A DNA stretch of 22,500 nucleotides from Sphaeroforma sirkka (lineage: Eukaryota > Opisthokonta > Ichthyosporea > Ichthyophonida). Where the stretch lies: contig LUCW03001627.1 of the NCBI GenBank assembly GCA_001586965.3, forward strand, positions 1 through 22,500, given 5' to 3'. Positions within the stretch are counted from its first letter, which is position 1, and each line of letters opens with the position of its first letter. A program made the position numbers and the translations under genes. This document shows, one piece after another, positions 1-8,789 of the stretch. The notes below the pieces were generated by a model. The model did no database searches and was not told the DNA's origin. It saw only the letters and a program-made list of their open reading frames with translations.

Positions 1-72
1 CGTTAAATAGTAGTTACAGTAGTGTACTGCTTCTAGACTGTCTGACATCGATTTACTATCCAGCAAATTACT

Positions 73-2095
73 ATGGCTAAGGGTACTTCTAAAGGCAAGG
101 GAGCCGCTAGCTCTAAGCCTGCTAAGCCTGCCGAGGTTTCTGAGATCCCTGTGGAAACACCTAGCCTGTCTGGAGTTGAGCCTGCCGAGGATACTGTTGG
201 GGAAGCAAATTCTGAGGTTGGTACAGAGGATTATTCTGAGGATGACTCGTCGGATCCCAAAGCCTTGGAAGAAGAGGTATCTACTACCGCGGAAAGGCTC
301 GCCAGCGTCCGTGTATCACCTAGGGAGTGAAGCTCAGGACCCCAGCTTGCCCCCTGACCACGTGCCGTCAAATATTGGGAATAAACGTCGAAAGGCTGGA
401 AAATTCGTGGATACGAATGTCGGGGCATTATAACTCCACATCTAAAGGACACTCCAGCACAAATCCGGAGTGAAAAGGAAGTATTGGACCTGTCCGAAAA
501 TTTCGGTTTCGCCATCGATGGAGAAGCCATTCCATTCAGCTCAAATCTTGGGGCCGAAGCTGAGGACGCCATAACTCGACAACGAGTGGTTGGATCCTCT
601 CAATCTCGACGCCAATTGAACCGCACTGAAGCGCTCTTTGAAGGAGCTAGCGGCAGCAGCAGTTGTGGACCCCTCTATCGTGTCCCACTTGGCTGATATT
701 CTTCCTATACCGAAGAAGTAGAAAAATTCGGGCCGGGTTTCGAACCCGAGACCTACTGGTTTACCAGCCAGTATGTTTACCACTAAGCCAATTACCACTG
801 GCGAGAGATAATATTTCAAAATTTAATCTCTATAGCTCTGATGCTACCATCGACCATCCTCTTGACAAACCTAACCCTGTCAGAAGATATGATCGTATGG
901 AACTCGATGAGGCTTACCATCCTCGTAATATCGACCCTCATTTGCCAACTAACCCTGGTAATCACGATTTTGGCAATCGCTACACCAGTACCTCGTTAGA
1001 GAGTTCCCGCTCTAATCCTGAGGATGAGGAAGTGAGAACCAGACATACTCGTCTCAGGCTATTGCGCTCTGGTATGCAAGTCCTTGAGGACCGTCTATTG
1101 AATGACTCTGACCTTGACGATAGGAAAGCGGATAACATTCGCTATCTAATCGATAACAAGAGAAAGGAAATAGACACCATCTTGGCACTAGCAGCCCGTA
1201 GCACTGAGCATGAGCCTCGTGAACACTTAGAACCAAGCTTTATAAAGCAGCTAGGTAACGCGCAGGCTGAGGTCGATTTCTCTACTAATGAGAGTACAGT
1301 GGAGACACTGAAGGCCTTCGACCAACTTAAGGAGTCTGCCAGCCTTAGGGATAAGCAGATGATGAATGCCTTTATTCATTTCTGTGTGAGCCAGGTGAAT
1401 GGCGAACTATCTTGAAGCTCATGAGCCCAACTGGAAAGCCCTACCCTGGCACCAGTTGCGTGATAATATACTTAACACCTTTTTTGAAGATGCACGTGAC
1501 CGTGAACTTCTAGAGTCTCGCAAGTTCTTTGCGAACGATACCACTATTCGAGGTGCTCTAGCTCATATGACACATATGAATACTCGGATGGGTGGTCGTA
1601 CCTATACTGGCGAATATTTATTAATTTGTCAGATGATGGAGACTCTGGGAGCTAACCTCTTTAAGAAAGTCAATGATGACATCATCGCCTATGTATGCCT
1701 TGGTCTGTCTTTGAGAAGATAGTACACAAGCATACCAATTCCTCTACTAGAGTACTTAGTACCACGAGCTACACCCAGCCCACTAAGCGAAACGCAGTAG
1801 AGACTAATACTGCGCGTAGTACTAAGAAACCTCGCACTACTACTGGAGGGGGGGTACTGGCTCTACTTCTACCGAACCGAAAGGTGATAAGAAGGTGAGA
1901 GCGCCTTGCAAGAAGTGTGGTTACAACCTCACAAAACGTAATGGCAAGTGGAATGGTAGACACGACCCTGTTAAGTGTGCACCAGGCAAGCCAGATTTTG
2001 GACACTATATGAAAGAGTGTGCTACTTGCAAGGGTACTAACGGTTGGCACAAAGAGGATTGCAAGGACTTACCCGACGTCCAAGTTAAGCACTGA
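73..2095 (+). pseudogene. gag: Ty3/gypsy gag (capsid/nucleocapsid) pseudogene
   Basis: This would encode the structural Gag polyprotein that packages element RNA. The start at ATG 73 opens a Lys/Ala/Pro-rich then acidic N-terminus. The reading frame moves from frame 1 (73 to about 310) to frame 2 (to about 415), back to frame 1 (to 696), then frame 3 (about 820-1415), frame 1 (1399-1722), frame 3 (1695-1898) and frame 2 (1895-2095). The middle part (about 1100-1700) is helical and has the pattern W..LRDNILNTFFEDARD, as in retrotransposon capsids. The last part holds nucleocapsid-like Cys/His clusters: CKKC at about 1908, then CATC...H...C with spacing C-x2-C-x6-H-x3-C, which differs from the usual CX2CX4HX4C knuckle. 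A tRNA-like insertion sits at about 705-800. Homology of the capsid part is inferred from position and pattern. Confidence 0.8.
705..800 (-). repeat. tRNA-derived (SINE-like) insertion inside gag
   Basis: Read on the minus strand, this stretch has a perfect polymerase III A box (TGGCTTAGTGG, plus coordinates 780-790) and a perfect B box (GGTTCGAAACC, 736-746) 33 bases apart, with a T-arm TCGGG/CCCGG. It is not a clean tRNA. The anticodon arm folds as ACTGG/CCAGT around an eight-base loop, two D-stem pairs fail, and the would-be acceptor strands do not pair. I therefore do not assign an amino acid. It lies antisense in the gag reading region, which is in frame 1 before it and frame 3 after it, as expected of an insertion. 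The exact ends and any target duplication are unclear. Confidence 0.6.
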
Positions 2096-2104
2096 CAGTA
2101 CCAT

Positions 2105-3679
2105 ATGTGCGCACTAGAGCAAGATTATGAGAAAATGTTCAATAAAATCTATACCAAAGGAGATGAACGTATCTTTCAAACAGTTTTCGTAAATGGAGAA
2201 AAAGTTATGGCACTATTTGATCCAGGGGCTGAAGTCTCTGCTATCTCATGCCGAGTAGCCTACGCTACAGATATGGCTGTCCATAACGAAACAACTGATT
2301 TAATCTTGGGAAATGGCAAAGTTACTACTTGCGAACAAGCCATTGACTATGCACACATAATGCTGTCAGATAGAAGAGAAGTGAAGACTCACCTAATCGT
2401 TACTGACATGTCTCAGAAATACGATTTAATTATAGGTATGACTGATCTTCTCAGTTTAGGTATAACACTCACTGGTCTGCCTAATGGGCTAGACCCGAAT
2501 AAAGATCAGTCAGATGATAATATGTTAAAGATACCTAAACCTCCGGAAGGTGAAGCAAAGGATATGATTCCGCACTTCACCGATATAATTATGGACTTAA
2601 TTATACAAAACAGGAAGATTGCAATAACTGACTGGTGTATGTTTAAGTTCTCTAATGGGTACGTTAGACTTGACTTAACAAACGTCGACTTCTCTAAGTT
2701 AAAGTGTCCTTCACATAACTACGTGAGTTGGAGACACAAAGACGTAGTCAAAACCCAAATCGAAGATTGGTTAAAACAGGGTCTAATTGAAATCAATTAT
2801 GATGCAACCCCAGTTAACTTAGCTCTCTTAGCGGTCGATCAATATAAATCTGATGGAACGTTTAGTAAAACAAGAGTAGTACTAGACCTGTCGCCAATCA
2901 ACAAACTAATTCCGCAACATAGTTTTCCCTTACCTAAGATAAGCGAGATACTACGCAAAATGGAGGGTGCGACTATCTTTTCCAAGATAGACTTAAAAGC
3001 TGCATTCCATCAACTACAGATATATGAGCCTCATAGGAAATACTTTTCCTTTACTTGGCAAGGTAAGAAGTACCAGTTTAAAGGTGCACCTGAAGGCTTA
3101 CACATGTTACCTTCTTTCTTCCAACAAGTTATGATGGAACTATTTGCGGACCTGTCGTATAACGTATCAGTCTATTTAGATGATATAGTTATCTTTACAA
3201 AGACAGCACATGAACATGCTAAACTCGTTAAAGAAGTCTTAAAGCGACTTAATCATGCTAAACTTAAGATTAACGAAGACAAGTGTTCTTTTGCTAAAGA
3301 TACTATACACTTACTTGGCTACAAAGTATCTGCAGCAGGGGTAGAAATTGATCCTGGCAAGAAACAGTTTCTGTTGGATTTATCAACACCAATTACTGGA
3401 AGAGATGTGAACTCTGTGTGTGGGTTTGTTAACTTCTTCTCGGATTCGGTACCGCATCTTTCTCATTACTTAAAGCCTTTCAGTCACCTACTGTTGCACA
3501 AAGGACCTTTGGGAAAGCTTTGGACTAATGAATGTGATGATGCATTTAAACTAGTCAAAAGTAAAGTAATGGACGCACCCATCATGCAGTACCCTGTGGA
3601 TGGTGTTCCATTCCAAGTAGCAACCGATGCTTCAGATCGAGCGGTAGGTGGAGTGCTTTTACCAAACGATAAATGGTAA
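2105..3679 (+). pseudogene. pol: Ty3/gypsy pol, first part: aspartic protease, reverse transcriptase, RNase H start
   Basis: The protease would process Gag-Pol, and RT/RNase H would copy the RNA into DNA. Visible in order: protease active-site region LFDPGAEVSAIS (bases 2216-2251) with D-P-G where D-S/T-G is usual, and the flap-side YDLIIGM; RT from about 2700 with LDLSPINK, the aspartate segment FSKIDLKAAFHQ, APEGLHMLPSFFQQ (usually MPFGL.NAP..FQ), the catalytic YLDD box at 3173-3184 and LLGYKVS; then RNase H starting at TDASDRAVGG (first catalytic Asp codon 3626-3628). The frame is lost at about 3664-3672 and RNase H continues one frame later, so a single small indel broke this copy. The stretch before the first ATG here is in frame with the gag end, separated only by TGA 2093-2095. 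Confidence 0.93.
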
Positions 3680-5417
3680 ACCGCGCTACTTACAATTCTT
3701 TAGCAAGAGTTATAATAAGAGTCAACGGAATTACCCTACCGTTAAACAAGAGCTCCTTGCTATAGTTACTGCGCTAAGACAGTTTAAAGACTACCTTTAT
3801 GGAAGTTACTTTACTGTCGCCTGTGATCAAAAGTATCTAACATACTTAAAAGATATGAACCTTGACTCACAGTTGGTGAGCCGCTGGCATGACATTATTG
3901 CCAAGTTCGCTTTTAATATAACACATATACCAGGAATACATAATCATCTTCCTGACATGCTCTCTCGACTTGTGCCCGACTACCAGAAAATAGTCAAGGA
4001 GTTATTAGCAACCGATTGGATGCTAAATAAGAAATGGTTTAACCTCGCTCAATCACGATGGGGTCCATTTACTGTTGATATGTTCGCCGCAGAACATAAC
4101 AAACAGGTTTCTGAATATTGGTCGTTGACTCATCCTAAAGGTGATGCATTTCAGCTTGACTTATCAAAGCATAATGCGTGGGCTAACCCACCTTGTCAAC
4201 TTATCGCACAGTTGTTAAATTATGTTAATATTACTAAATCTACCATTACGCTGTGTTGTCTCTTACGTAACTCCGACCCATGGATACGTGATTTAATTAA
4301 TATAATTCAAGACGAACCTATTTATGTCGACCGTGAAACCGACACGTTTTTGTATCAGGGATCCTATTCTATTAAGAAGACACCTTGGAAATACACCATT
4401 GTTTGTCGCATCGGTCCTGCAGGTACTACTAAGTGGAAACCCTCAACCGAATTCTTAGCTAAACTAGAGGAGTCTAAAGAGTTTGAACAAAAGCTCAAGA
4501 CTCGTACAACACATGCACCCAACAAGATTGCAGTCGAGGTAATGCCGATTGAAACGGTATTAGATCGTAAAAACATGGAACTAGCTAAGGCCACGGATCA
4601 AAGACTCAAAACTCTAAGAGAACCTGGAGCTCGCACTCGACTACTTAAAGCGCTGCTTAAAGAACAGCCAGGAGTTGCGAAACAACTGAAGAAGATACTT
4701 CAACAATCCAATGTTGTCAATTGTGTATGTCAGGAGTCTACCCCTCCTGATACTGAGGTTGCCCTTTCCAACAGGACTATGGTTCATCCAGCCAGCGTTA
4801 CGCAGAATCTGACTGACTTAGAGGAGCTCGAAAGTAGAGTTAAAATTATACATAATTTAACGCATCGAGCATATGAGCATACTTATAAAATGGCTATTCG
4901 TGCAGGGCTTGATCACCCGGCGCTGAAAGAAACCATACGTGAAGTATACCGACGCTGTACTGATTGTGTGAAGAATCAGATCAAGCGCTACGGTTGGGCA
5001 CCCCTAAAAAGTGTGACAGAAGACCAACCGATGCGCCGAGTCATAGTAGATTTGGTTAAACTCCCGCGATCCAAGTATACTGGCGATGTATATATCTGTC
5101 ATTTCTTATGTGTGGCTTCGGGCTATAACTCGCTTTATGCAATACCGAACAAACGCCCGCAAACAGTGGCAGAGTTATGCTATCACGTCTTTAATGACTT
5201 CGATTTCCCCCGAGTACTATGTTCTGATAACGGTAGTGAGTTTTGTACCCACGTAATGGAGGCACTTATACTCGTATCAGGCATGACCCATAGGCATGGT
5301 GTTCCTTATAAACCTCGAACGCAGGGTGCAAATGAGACACGTAATAGAGAACTAAAGAAGCTATTGCGTACCGCACTAGATGATGTTGAGGATATGTGGC
5401 CTTATCATTTGAAATAG
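3648..5417 (+). pseudogene. pol: Ty3/gypsy pol, second part: RNase H, methyltransferase-like domain, integrase
   Basis: RNase H continues with KQELLAI, CDQKYLTYL and LPDMLSR, supplying the remaining acidic residues. From about 3990 to 4420 follows a domain with TVDMFA, then GDAF and NPPC (4185-4196), resembling the Dam-like N6-adenine methyltransferase module known from DIRS-type retroelements. Integrase comes next: a zinc-binding HHCC region (His codons at 4851 and 4863, CTDC from 4956) and a complete D,D35E triad (Asp 5049, Asp 5226 in CSDNGSEF, Glu 5334 in NETRN; the last two are separated by exactly 35 residues). This would insert the cDNA into chromosomes. The frame ends at TAG 5415-5417 inside the integrase; the same frame reopens directly after it, so this is one nonsense mutation. 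The apparent start at 3648 is only the overlap around the upstream frameshift. Confidence 0.92.
3990..4420 (+). other. Dam/DIRS-type methyltransferase-like domain between RNase H and integrase
   Basis: What is seen: about 140 residues with W..FTVDMFAAEHN, a Trp/Ser-rich stretch, GDAFQLDL, then AWANPPC followed by a hydrophobic strand. Aspartate in the first motif plus a NPP box are reminiscent of amino-methyltransferase motifs (FxGxG-region Asp and D/N-PP-Y/F/W). Putative Dam-like domains of this kind are known in DIRS1-like elements and some other retroelements. The fourth residue of the NPP box is Cys instead of an aromatic, so catalysis is doubtful. Assignment is from motif memory only. 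Confidence 0.5.
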
Positions 5418-6032
5418 GTTCAGACTCAAATGAATAACTGCATGAATCCTCGAACTGGAACACCCCCGTTTCACTATTTCTTTGGCCGCTATAGTGAATT
5501 ACAAGCAACGTTTGACAAAACTGCGTCCGAGAAACACGTTACTCCGTGGCTACAAAAGATCGAGCATATGCAGAACGTTGTTTACCCCTGTTTACTCGAG
5601 CTCAAAAATCGTTTTCTACTTAAAGCGTATGATCGATGGAATAACACTAAGAACATTGTTCAGTTCAAAGTTGGCGATTATGTTAACATTATAAATCGCA
5701 ATGCCAACGTTACCGAACTCTCTTCTAAGACAATCGGACCTTTTGTTATTTCCTACCATGATGAGAAGAGTGATACTTACGAAGTGAATAACATAGATGG
5801 TACTAGCGCAACTAATCCAGGCACTCACCGTATCCCTACCTCCGAACTGTCATTCGCTCGCTCATTTGATTCTGATGTCCCAGTTATGGAGTCACAAGTC
5901 AAAGATATAATTGACAAAACATCCGAAGATGGTTACACATACTACAAGACCCGTTTTATGGATGGAATAGTAGCTTGGCTAACCTCCGATGCGTTTCGTG
6001 AATCTCGCGACTTCCTTCGTATTTTCAATTAA
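5418..6032 (+). pseudogene. pol: Ty3/gypsy pol, third part: integrase C-terminus with GPF module and chromodomain-like tail
   Basis: This continues the integrase frame after TAG 5417. It begins with the end of the integrase core (RTGTPPFHYFFGR, the TPPF/Y motif), goes through a basic helical segment, then VGDYVNIINR and KTIGPFVI (about 5727-5750), which match the GPY/F module of Ty3-type integrases. Residues from about 5880 to 6030 (VKDIID, GYTYYKTRFMDG, AWLTSDAF, FLRIF) follow the three-strand-plus-helix pattern of a chromodomain, as in chromoviruses, where it steers insertion to marked chromatin. The expected Trp/aromatic cage is only partly visible, so the chromodomain call is moderate. 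TAA at 6030-6032 ends the frame, though coding-like sequence goes on in frame 1. Confidence 0.8.
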
Positions 6033-6318
6033 GAAATGGAATAGGCGTTTACATAAGAACACACGAGATAAACGGAAAGGGTTTCCTCAGGTGACTACAA
6101 ACCAGGATGGATCTGAAATTCCCTATTTGCCACCTACTTCCTACGTGACTAAGCTTTCTGATTTGACTACCAACAGAGCAGAAAATTCTTCGAACTTACT
6201 TACGAATGAAGAACATCCTTTGGCTATTACCTTACCAAGTAATAAACGTAAGACACCTACATCGGAAATGGTTGCTGGACCAAATACTAAACGACATAGA
6301 GTACACCATGAGTCTTGA
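6020..6318 (+). pseudogene. basic C-terminal extension of the Ty3 polyprotein in a shifted frame
   Basis: Immediately after the TAA at 6032, frame 1 is open to TGA at 6318. It reads KKWNRRLHKN, then a Pro/Ser/Thr-rich stretch and two basic clusters (NKRK and TKRHR) that look like nuclear-localisation signals. It overlaps the end of the chromodomain-like region with no gap, so I read it as the original C-terminus of pol put out of frame by a small indel near 6020. The apparent ATG at 5989 lies inside the chromodomain-like region and is probably not a start. A short separate ORF cannot be excluded. Confidence 0.5.
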
Positions 6319-6358
6319 ACTCGTACATATAGGCACATACTCACTCGATAAGCCATGA

Positions 6359-6385
6359 GCGAAACCGTTTTACTTTGGTTTTCGC
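6359..6385 (+). other. small hairpin downstream of the Ty3 coding region
   Basis: GCGAAACC at 6359-6366 pairs with GGTTTTCGC at 6377-6385 with one bulged base around a ten-base loop. It lies 40 bases after the last element ORF. It could be part of a 3' untranslated region or LTR, but no function can be read from it. Confidence 0.3.
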
Positions 6386-6902
6386 TTTACGAACTAGATC
6401 GTACCTTCACGTACATCCGTAGGTCTAAAAGCTACTGGGGACTATGTAGAAATACGGTCTCCAGTCAGTCTAAAATTTCAAGATCAAATGAGATAACATA
6501 TTGTTTTATTATTTGTATTTAAAATGATTTAATACAAGTTCTTTTTCCAATATTAACAAAGTGTTCTAAGTTCACTTTGATGGCTCCAATAGCCTGAGTA
6601 TTTGGTATGACTCATTTACCTGGACCTATTTGAGATGATAGTAGATGTAGGACATTATAAACTAAATTTTATAATCTCTAAACCACTACTTACAGGTTTT
6701 GGTCTCCCCGCCAATCTTCAAAATCCAATAAGTCTTTTTCATGAGTCTTTTTCTGTTTTTAACTTTTCTTCAGATGGAACAGGCTCTTACCAAGAGGCAG
6801 TCCCGATCATTCTTACACAAGCTACCACTGCTAAATCCTAACTGACTTAAATTGTATCTTAGTTTATATAACATAGTTTAAAACATAGAAATATCCATCG
6901 AA

Positions 6903-6940
<38 letters not shown>

Positions 6941-7080
6941 ATTTTATTATTATATTATTATGTGATTATACTATTGTTTTGTTCTATTCTTATATTCTTA
7001 TAGTATTATAACTATATATATGTACTAACTTTCATGCTCTATACGATAGTTCAAATACACAGATGAGTTGTACACAAATT
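6386..7080. other. AT-rich interval, no confirmed gene
   Basis: It contains a 68-codon ATG-initiated frame at 6635-6841 (+) without recognisable motifs. A good-looking 3' splice site (long T/C tract ending TTCTTCAG at about 6774) lies inside it. An (AT)n tract lies at about 6908-6935, followed by very AT-rich DNA. Part of this could be the missing Ty3 3' LTR, but I find no second copy in the window to prove it. Confidence 0.4.
6908..6935. repeat. (AT)n microsatellite
   Basis: Alternating AT dinucleotides for about 28 bases, followed by irregular ATT/TTA repeats up to about 6960. Confidence 0.95.
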
Positions 7081-7081
7081 A

Positions 7082-7400
7082 AACGAGTTACATGCTGTGC
7101 AGGCTGCCTATGTCTACAAGAGGAGCAACACATGTGTCCGAAATTTTGATCTCGTGGAATCAAAGGAACGGACATTGGAACCTGGCGATTGTTACATTGT
7201 ATATAGTAACGCTACAGATATTATATTAGATAGTATGCCAACTCCTGCTAGTGCTGATTCATATAGTAAGATGGAAATACAATTCTCCTATGGTCCTGTA
7301 AAAGAGCATCATCGAACACGTGAGTTGCGCACTAAGCAGTGAGATAAGCTGGAATGAAGTAGTATATACAAACAACAAAAAATAAAAGACAACATAACCT
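7082..7400 (+). pseudogene. Ulp1/C48-type cysteine protease fragment, copy 1 (catalytic Cys region deleted)
   Basis: The frame runs to TGA at 7340-7342 and contains GDCYIVYSNATDIILDSMP, which fits the strand carrying the catalytic Asp of Ulp1-like SUMO/ubiquitin-like proteases. After ADSYSK it jumps to a tail (GPVKEHHRTRELRTKQ) that in copy 2 (about 9200-9710) lies beyond the Gln and Cys box, so roughly 0.2 kb holding the catalytic Gln and Cys is missing here. The similarity with copy 2 continues past the stop into the 3' region, including an AATAAA signal at 7381-7386. No ATG start is visible and the catalytic His (HW) segment is not recognised. Family assignment rests mainly on copy 2. Confidence 0.55.
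7381..7386 (+). promoter_or_regulatory. poly(A) signal AATAAA, protease copy 1
   Basis: AATAAA 39 bases after the stop of the copy 1 fragment, conserved with copy 2. This supports a former transcribed gene ending here. Confidence 0.5.
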
Positions 7401-7830
7401 CCCTCGACAAATATTCGTCAAAAATTGATATAGCTCCTTTGATTCATATTTAAACAAATTTTGCACGATAAAGTCACTAAATGTACATAAAAAATTTGGA
7501 ATAGTCGCTAAATGTACATTTGTACATATTTGATCAATATATCTGTACGTTTTCATCGAGAAAAAGGGTGAATGTACATATAGTGACTTTTTTTTCACAT
7601 TTTTAATGTACATTCAGGCGGTATCCCGTGCTTCATCACAGCCGTCATAGTCATTAGGTTCTATTGAAGATAAGTGACAAGCTCACTTCTACGCGCATAT
7701 CCTTTTGGTATGACAATCGAGCGCAGCATTGCGTACTAGCGTAGCTATACAACTGTCCATGCCGCGAAGTTAATAAAGTCTGCTTCAAAGTTCAAATGCT
7801 CAAAAAGGTACACTTGGAAGGACTATCTTG
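7401..7830. other. no gene recognised
   Basis: AT-rich intergenic DNA. AAATGTACAT is repeated at about 7479 and 7509, with further TGTACAT copies at about 7520-7620. A minus-strand open frame at 7332-7613 is Tyr/Phe/Cys-rich and has no motif. Confidence 0.35.
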
Positions 7831-8429
7831 TTACGATTGAAATGATATTTCGTAGCAACCACAAATATAGTTCAAAACCTCTCTCTCGTCCATATCATAT
7901 AAGGGCAAATACAAACCAATGTTTAGCTCCGCCTCTGTCAAGCCCACCAATTGCTGTTTTGCTGGAACCATGGTAGTGTAGAATGATATAAAGCATTCGT
8001 CTCTGTAGACATAAACTGGCTGGGTGAAGAACATCACCTTAGTCCATTGTACGACCTTTTACATCTCCTCCAAATTATCCTCATCGTTCTTGTGCAAGTT
8101 GAGTAAGCCTAATTCCACAGATACGTTGAAGTCACTTTTATTTCGTGGCTACGATATGCGTTTGCTAGTTTCTCTGATACACGGTAGCCATCAAATACAA
8201 GTAATAGCATACATTTACCAATGCCTGCACTTTCTATTTTGGTAAACAAGGATGCACAGTCCTGTACGGAATCCAACGTACGTGCCCTACCTCGCGATCT
8301 CCGATGCATGTGCTTTCATATGCAAATGAATTATAAAACTAGCATCTACACCGACCACGCCCGTGAGTCGAAATAGGCATTTTGACATATTAAGGAAGTC
8401 GCCAATGGTAGGAGACCACTCACACCCAT
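7831..8429 (-). pseudogene. XPG/FEN1/EXO1-family nuclease, N-terminal domain, decayed
   Basis: On the minus strand an ATG at 8429 starts MGVSGLLPL, which matches the family's N-terminus (typically MGI.GLL). After a frameshift near 8400 comes LTGVVGVDASFIIHLH (catalytic-site Asp of the VDAS/VDAYCWLH motif). After a second shift near 8290-8309 (in-frame TAG at 8288-8290) follow LFTKIESAGIG and LLLVFDGYRVSEK (VFDG at 8187-8198), the second hallmark. Members cut 5' flaps or resect DNA ends in replication and repair. A third shift near 8125 and a TAA at 8059-8061 lead into a further open stretch (GLTEAELNIGLYLPLYDMDE) ending at 7831, in which I cannot see the XPG-I or helix-hairpin-helix parts. 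The sum of about 195 codons is far below FEN1 (about 340-380) or EXO1. Probably a truncated remnant. Confidence 0.6.
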
Positions 8430-8556
8430 GGTGATGTGATACTCGCTAACTAGCACAACTAAGCTTGTACACACATACGCGTGTGTTTGTGTGCATTTCA
8501 GTCACTTTTGGTTAATTTTCTGCCCTTTTTGGCTGATTGAATGATAGGGAAAAGTG

Positions 8557-8787
8557 TTACAATGTGCGATTTTTCCCAAAATAGATTTCTACCAGGTATG
8601 CGCTAAATTCATGTTGGTTTGCGCTATTTGAAAATTTACGAAGTTGGCAGAGTTGCTCACGAATGAGATGAATAATTTCCGTAGCCTCCTGCACATGCGT
8701 CGTCGTTCTCAAGGGTCCATCTTGATCACAATTAGCAGTGAACTGCCAGGGAAAATAGAACCTTGAGCATATCAGGCCGAAATCCAT
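8557..8787 (-). CDS. hypothetical small ORF or gene fragment
   Basis: An ATG-initiated 76-codon frame on the same strand as, and upstream of, the nuclease remnant. The second half (EATEIIHLIREQLCQLRKF) looks helical and coding-like. Another minus-strand frame overlaps its beginning (HPMHGFRPDMLKVLFSLAV), so a frameshift is possible here too. I do not recognise a family. It may belong to the same decayed system as the nuclease and protease fragments. Confidence 0.25.
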   Translation of the reverse strand: MDFGLICSRFYFPWQFTANCDQDGPLRTTTHVQEATEIIHLIREQLCQLRKFSNSANQHEFSAYLVEIYFGKNRTL

Positions 8788-8789
8788 GC

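Larger units (their letters stand above)
1..6318 (+). mobile_element. Ty3/gypsy-type LTR retrotransposon, degraded, LTRs not identified
   Basis: The order gag, protease, reverse transcriptase, RNase H, extra domain, integrase, chromodomain-like tail is that of Ty3/gypsy elements (integrase after RNase H, unlike copia). Copy-and-paste transposition would depend on these products in a virus-like particle. The copy is dead: gag is cut by frameshifts and a tRNA-like insertion, and pol has one internal frameshift, one TAG and a probable shift near its end. The 5' LTR and primer binding site would lie before base 1 or have been lost. I compared bases 1-72 with 6319-7090 by eye and found no long terminal repeat, and no convincing polypurine tract after 6318. 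Element identity is certain; the outer limits are not. Confidence 0.93.

Noticed and set aside
705..800. Functional tRNA gene
   Set aside because: Pol III boxes are perfect, but the acceptor stem does not pair, the D-stem has two mismatches and the anticodon loop has eight bases, so no anticodon can be assigned.
231..819. Minus-strand ORFs opposite gag
   Set aside because: Shadows of the gag region and of the tRNA-like insertion; no motifs.
6319..7090. 3' LTR of the Ty3 element
   Set aside because: No second copy in the window, no clear polypurine tract and no TG...CA boundaries I could defend.
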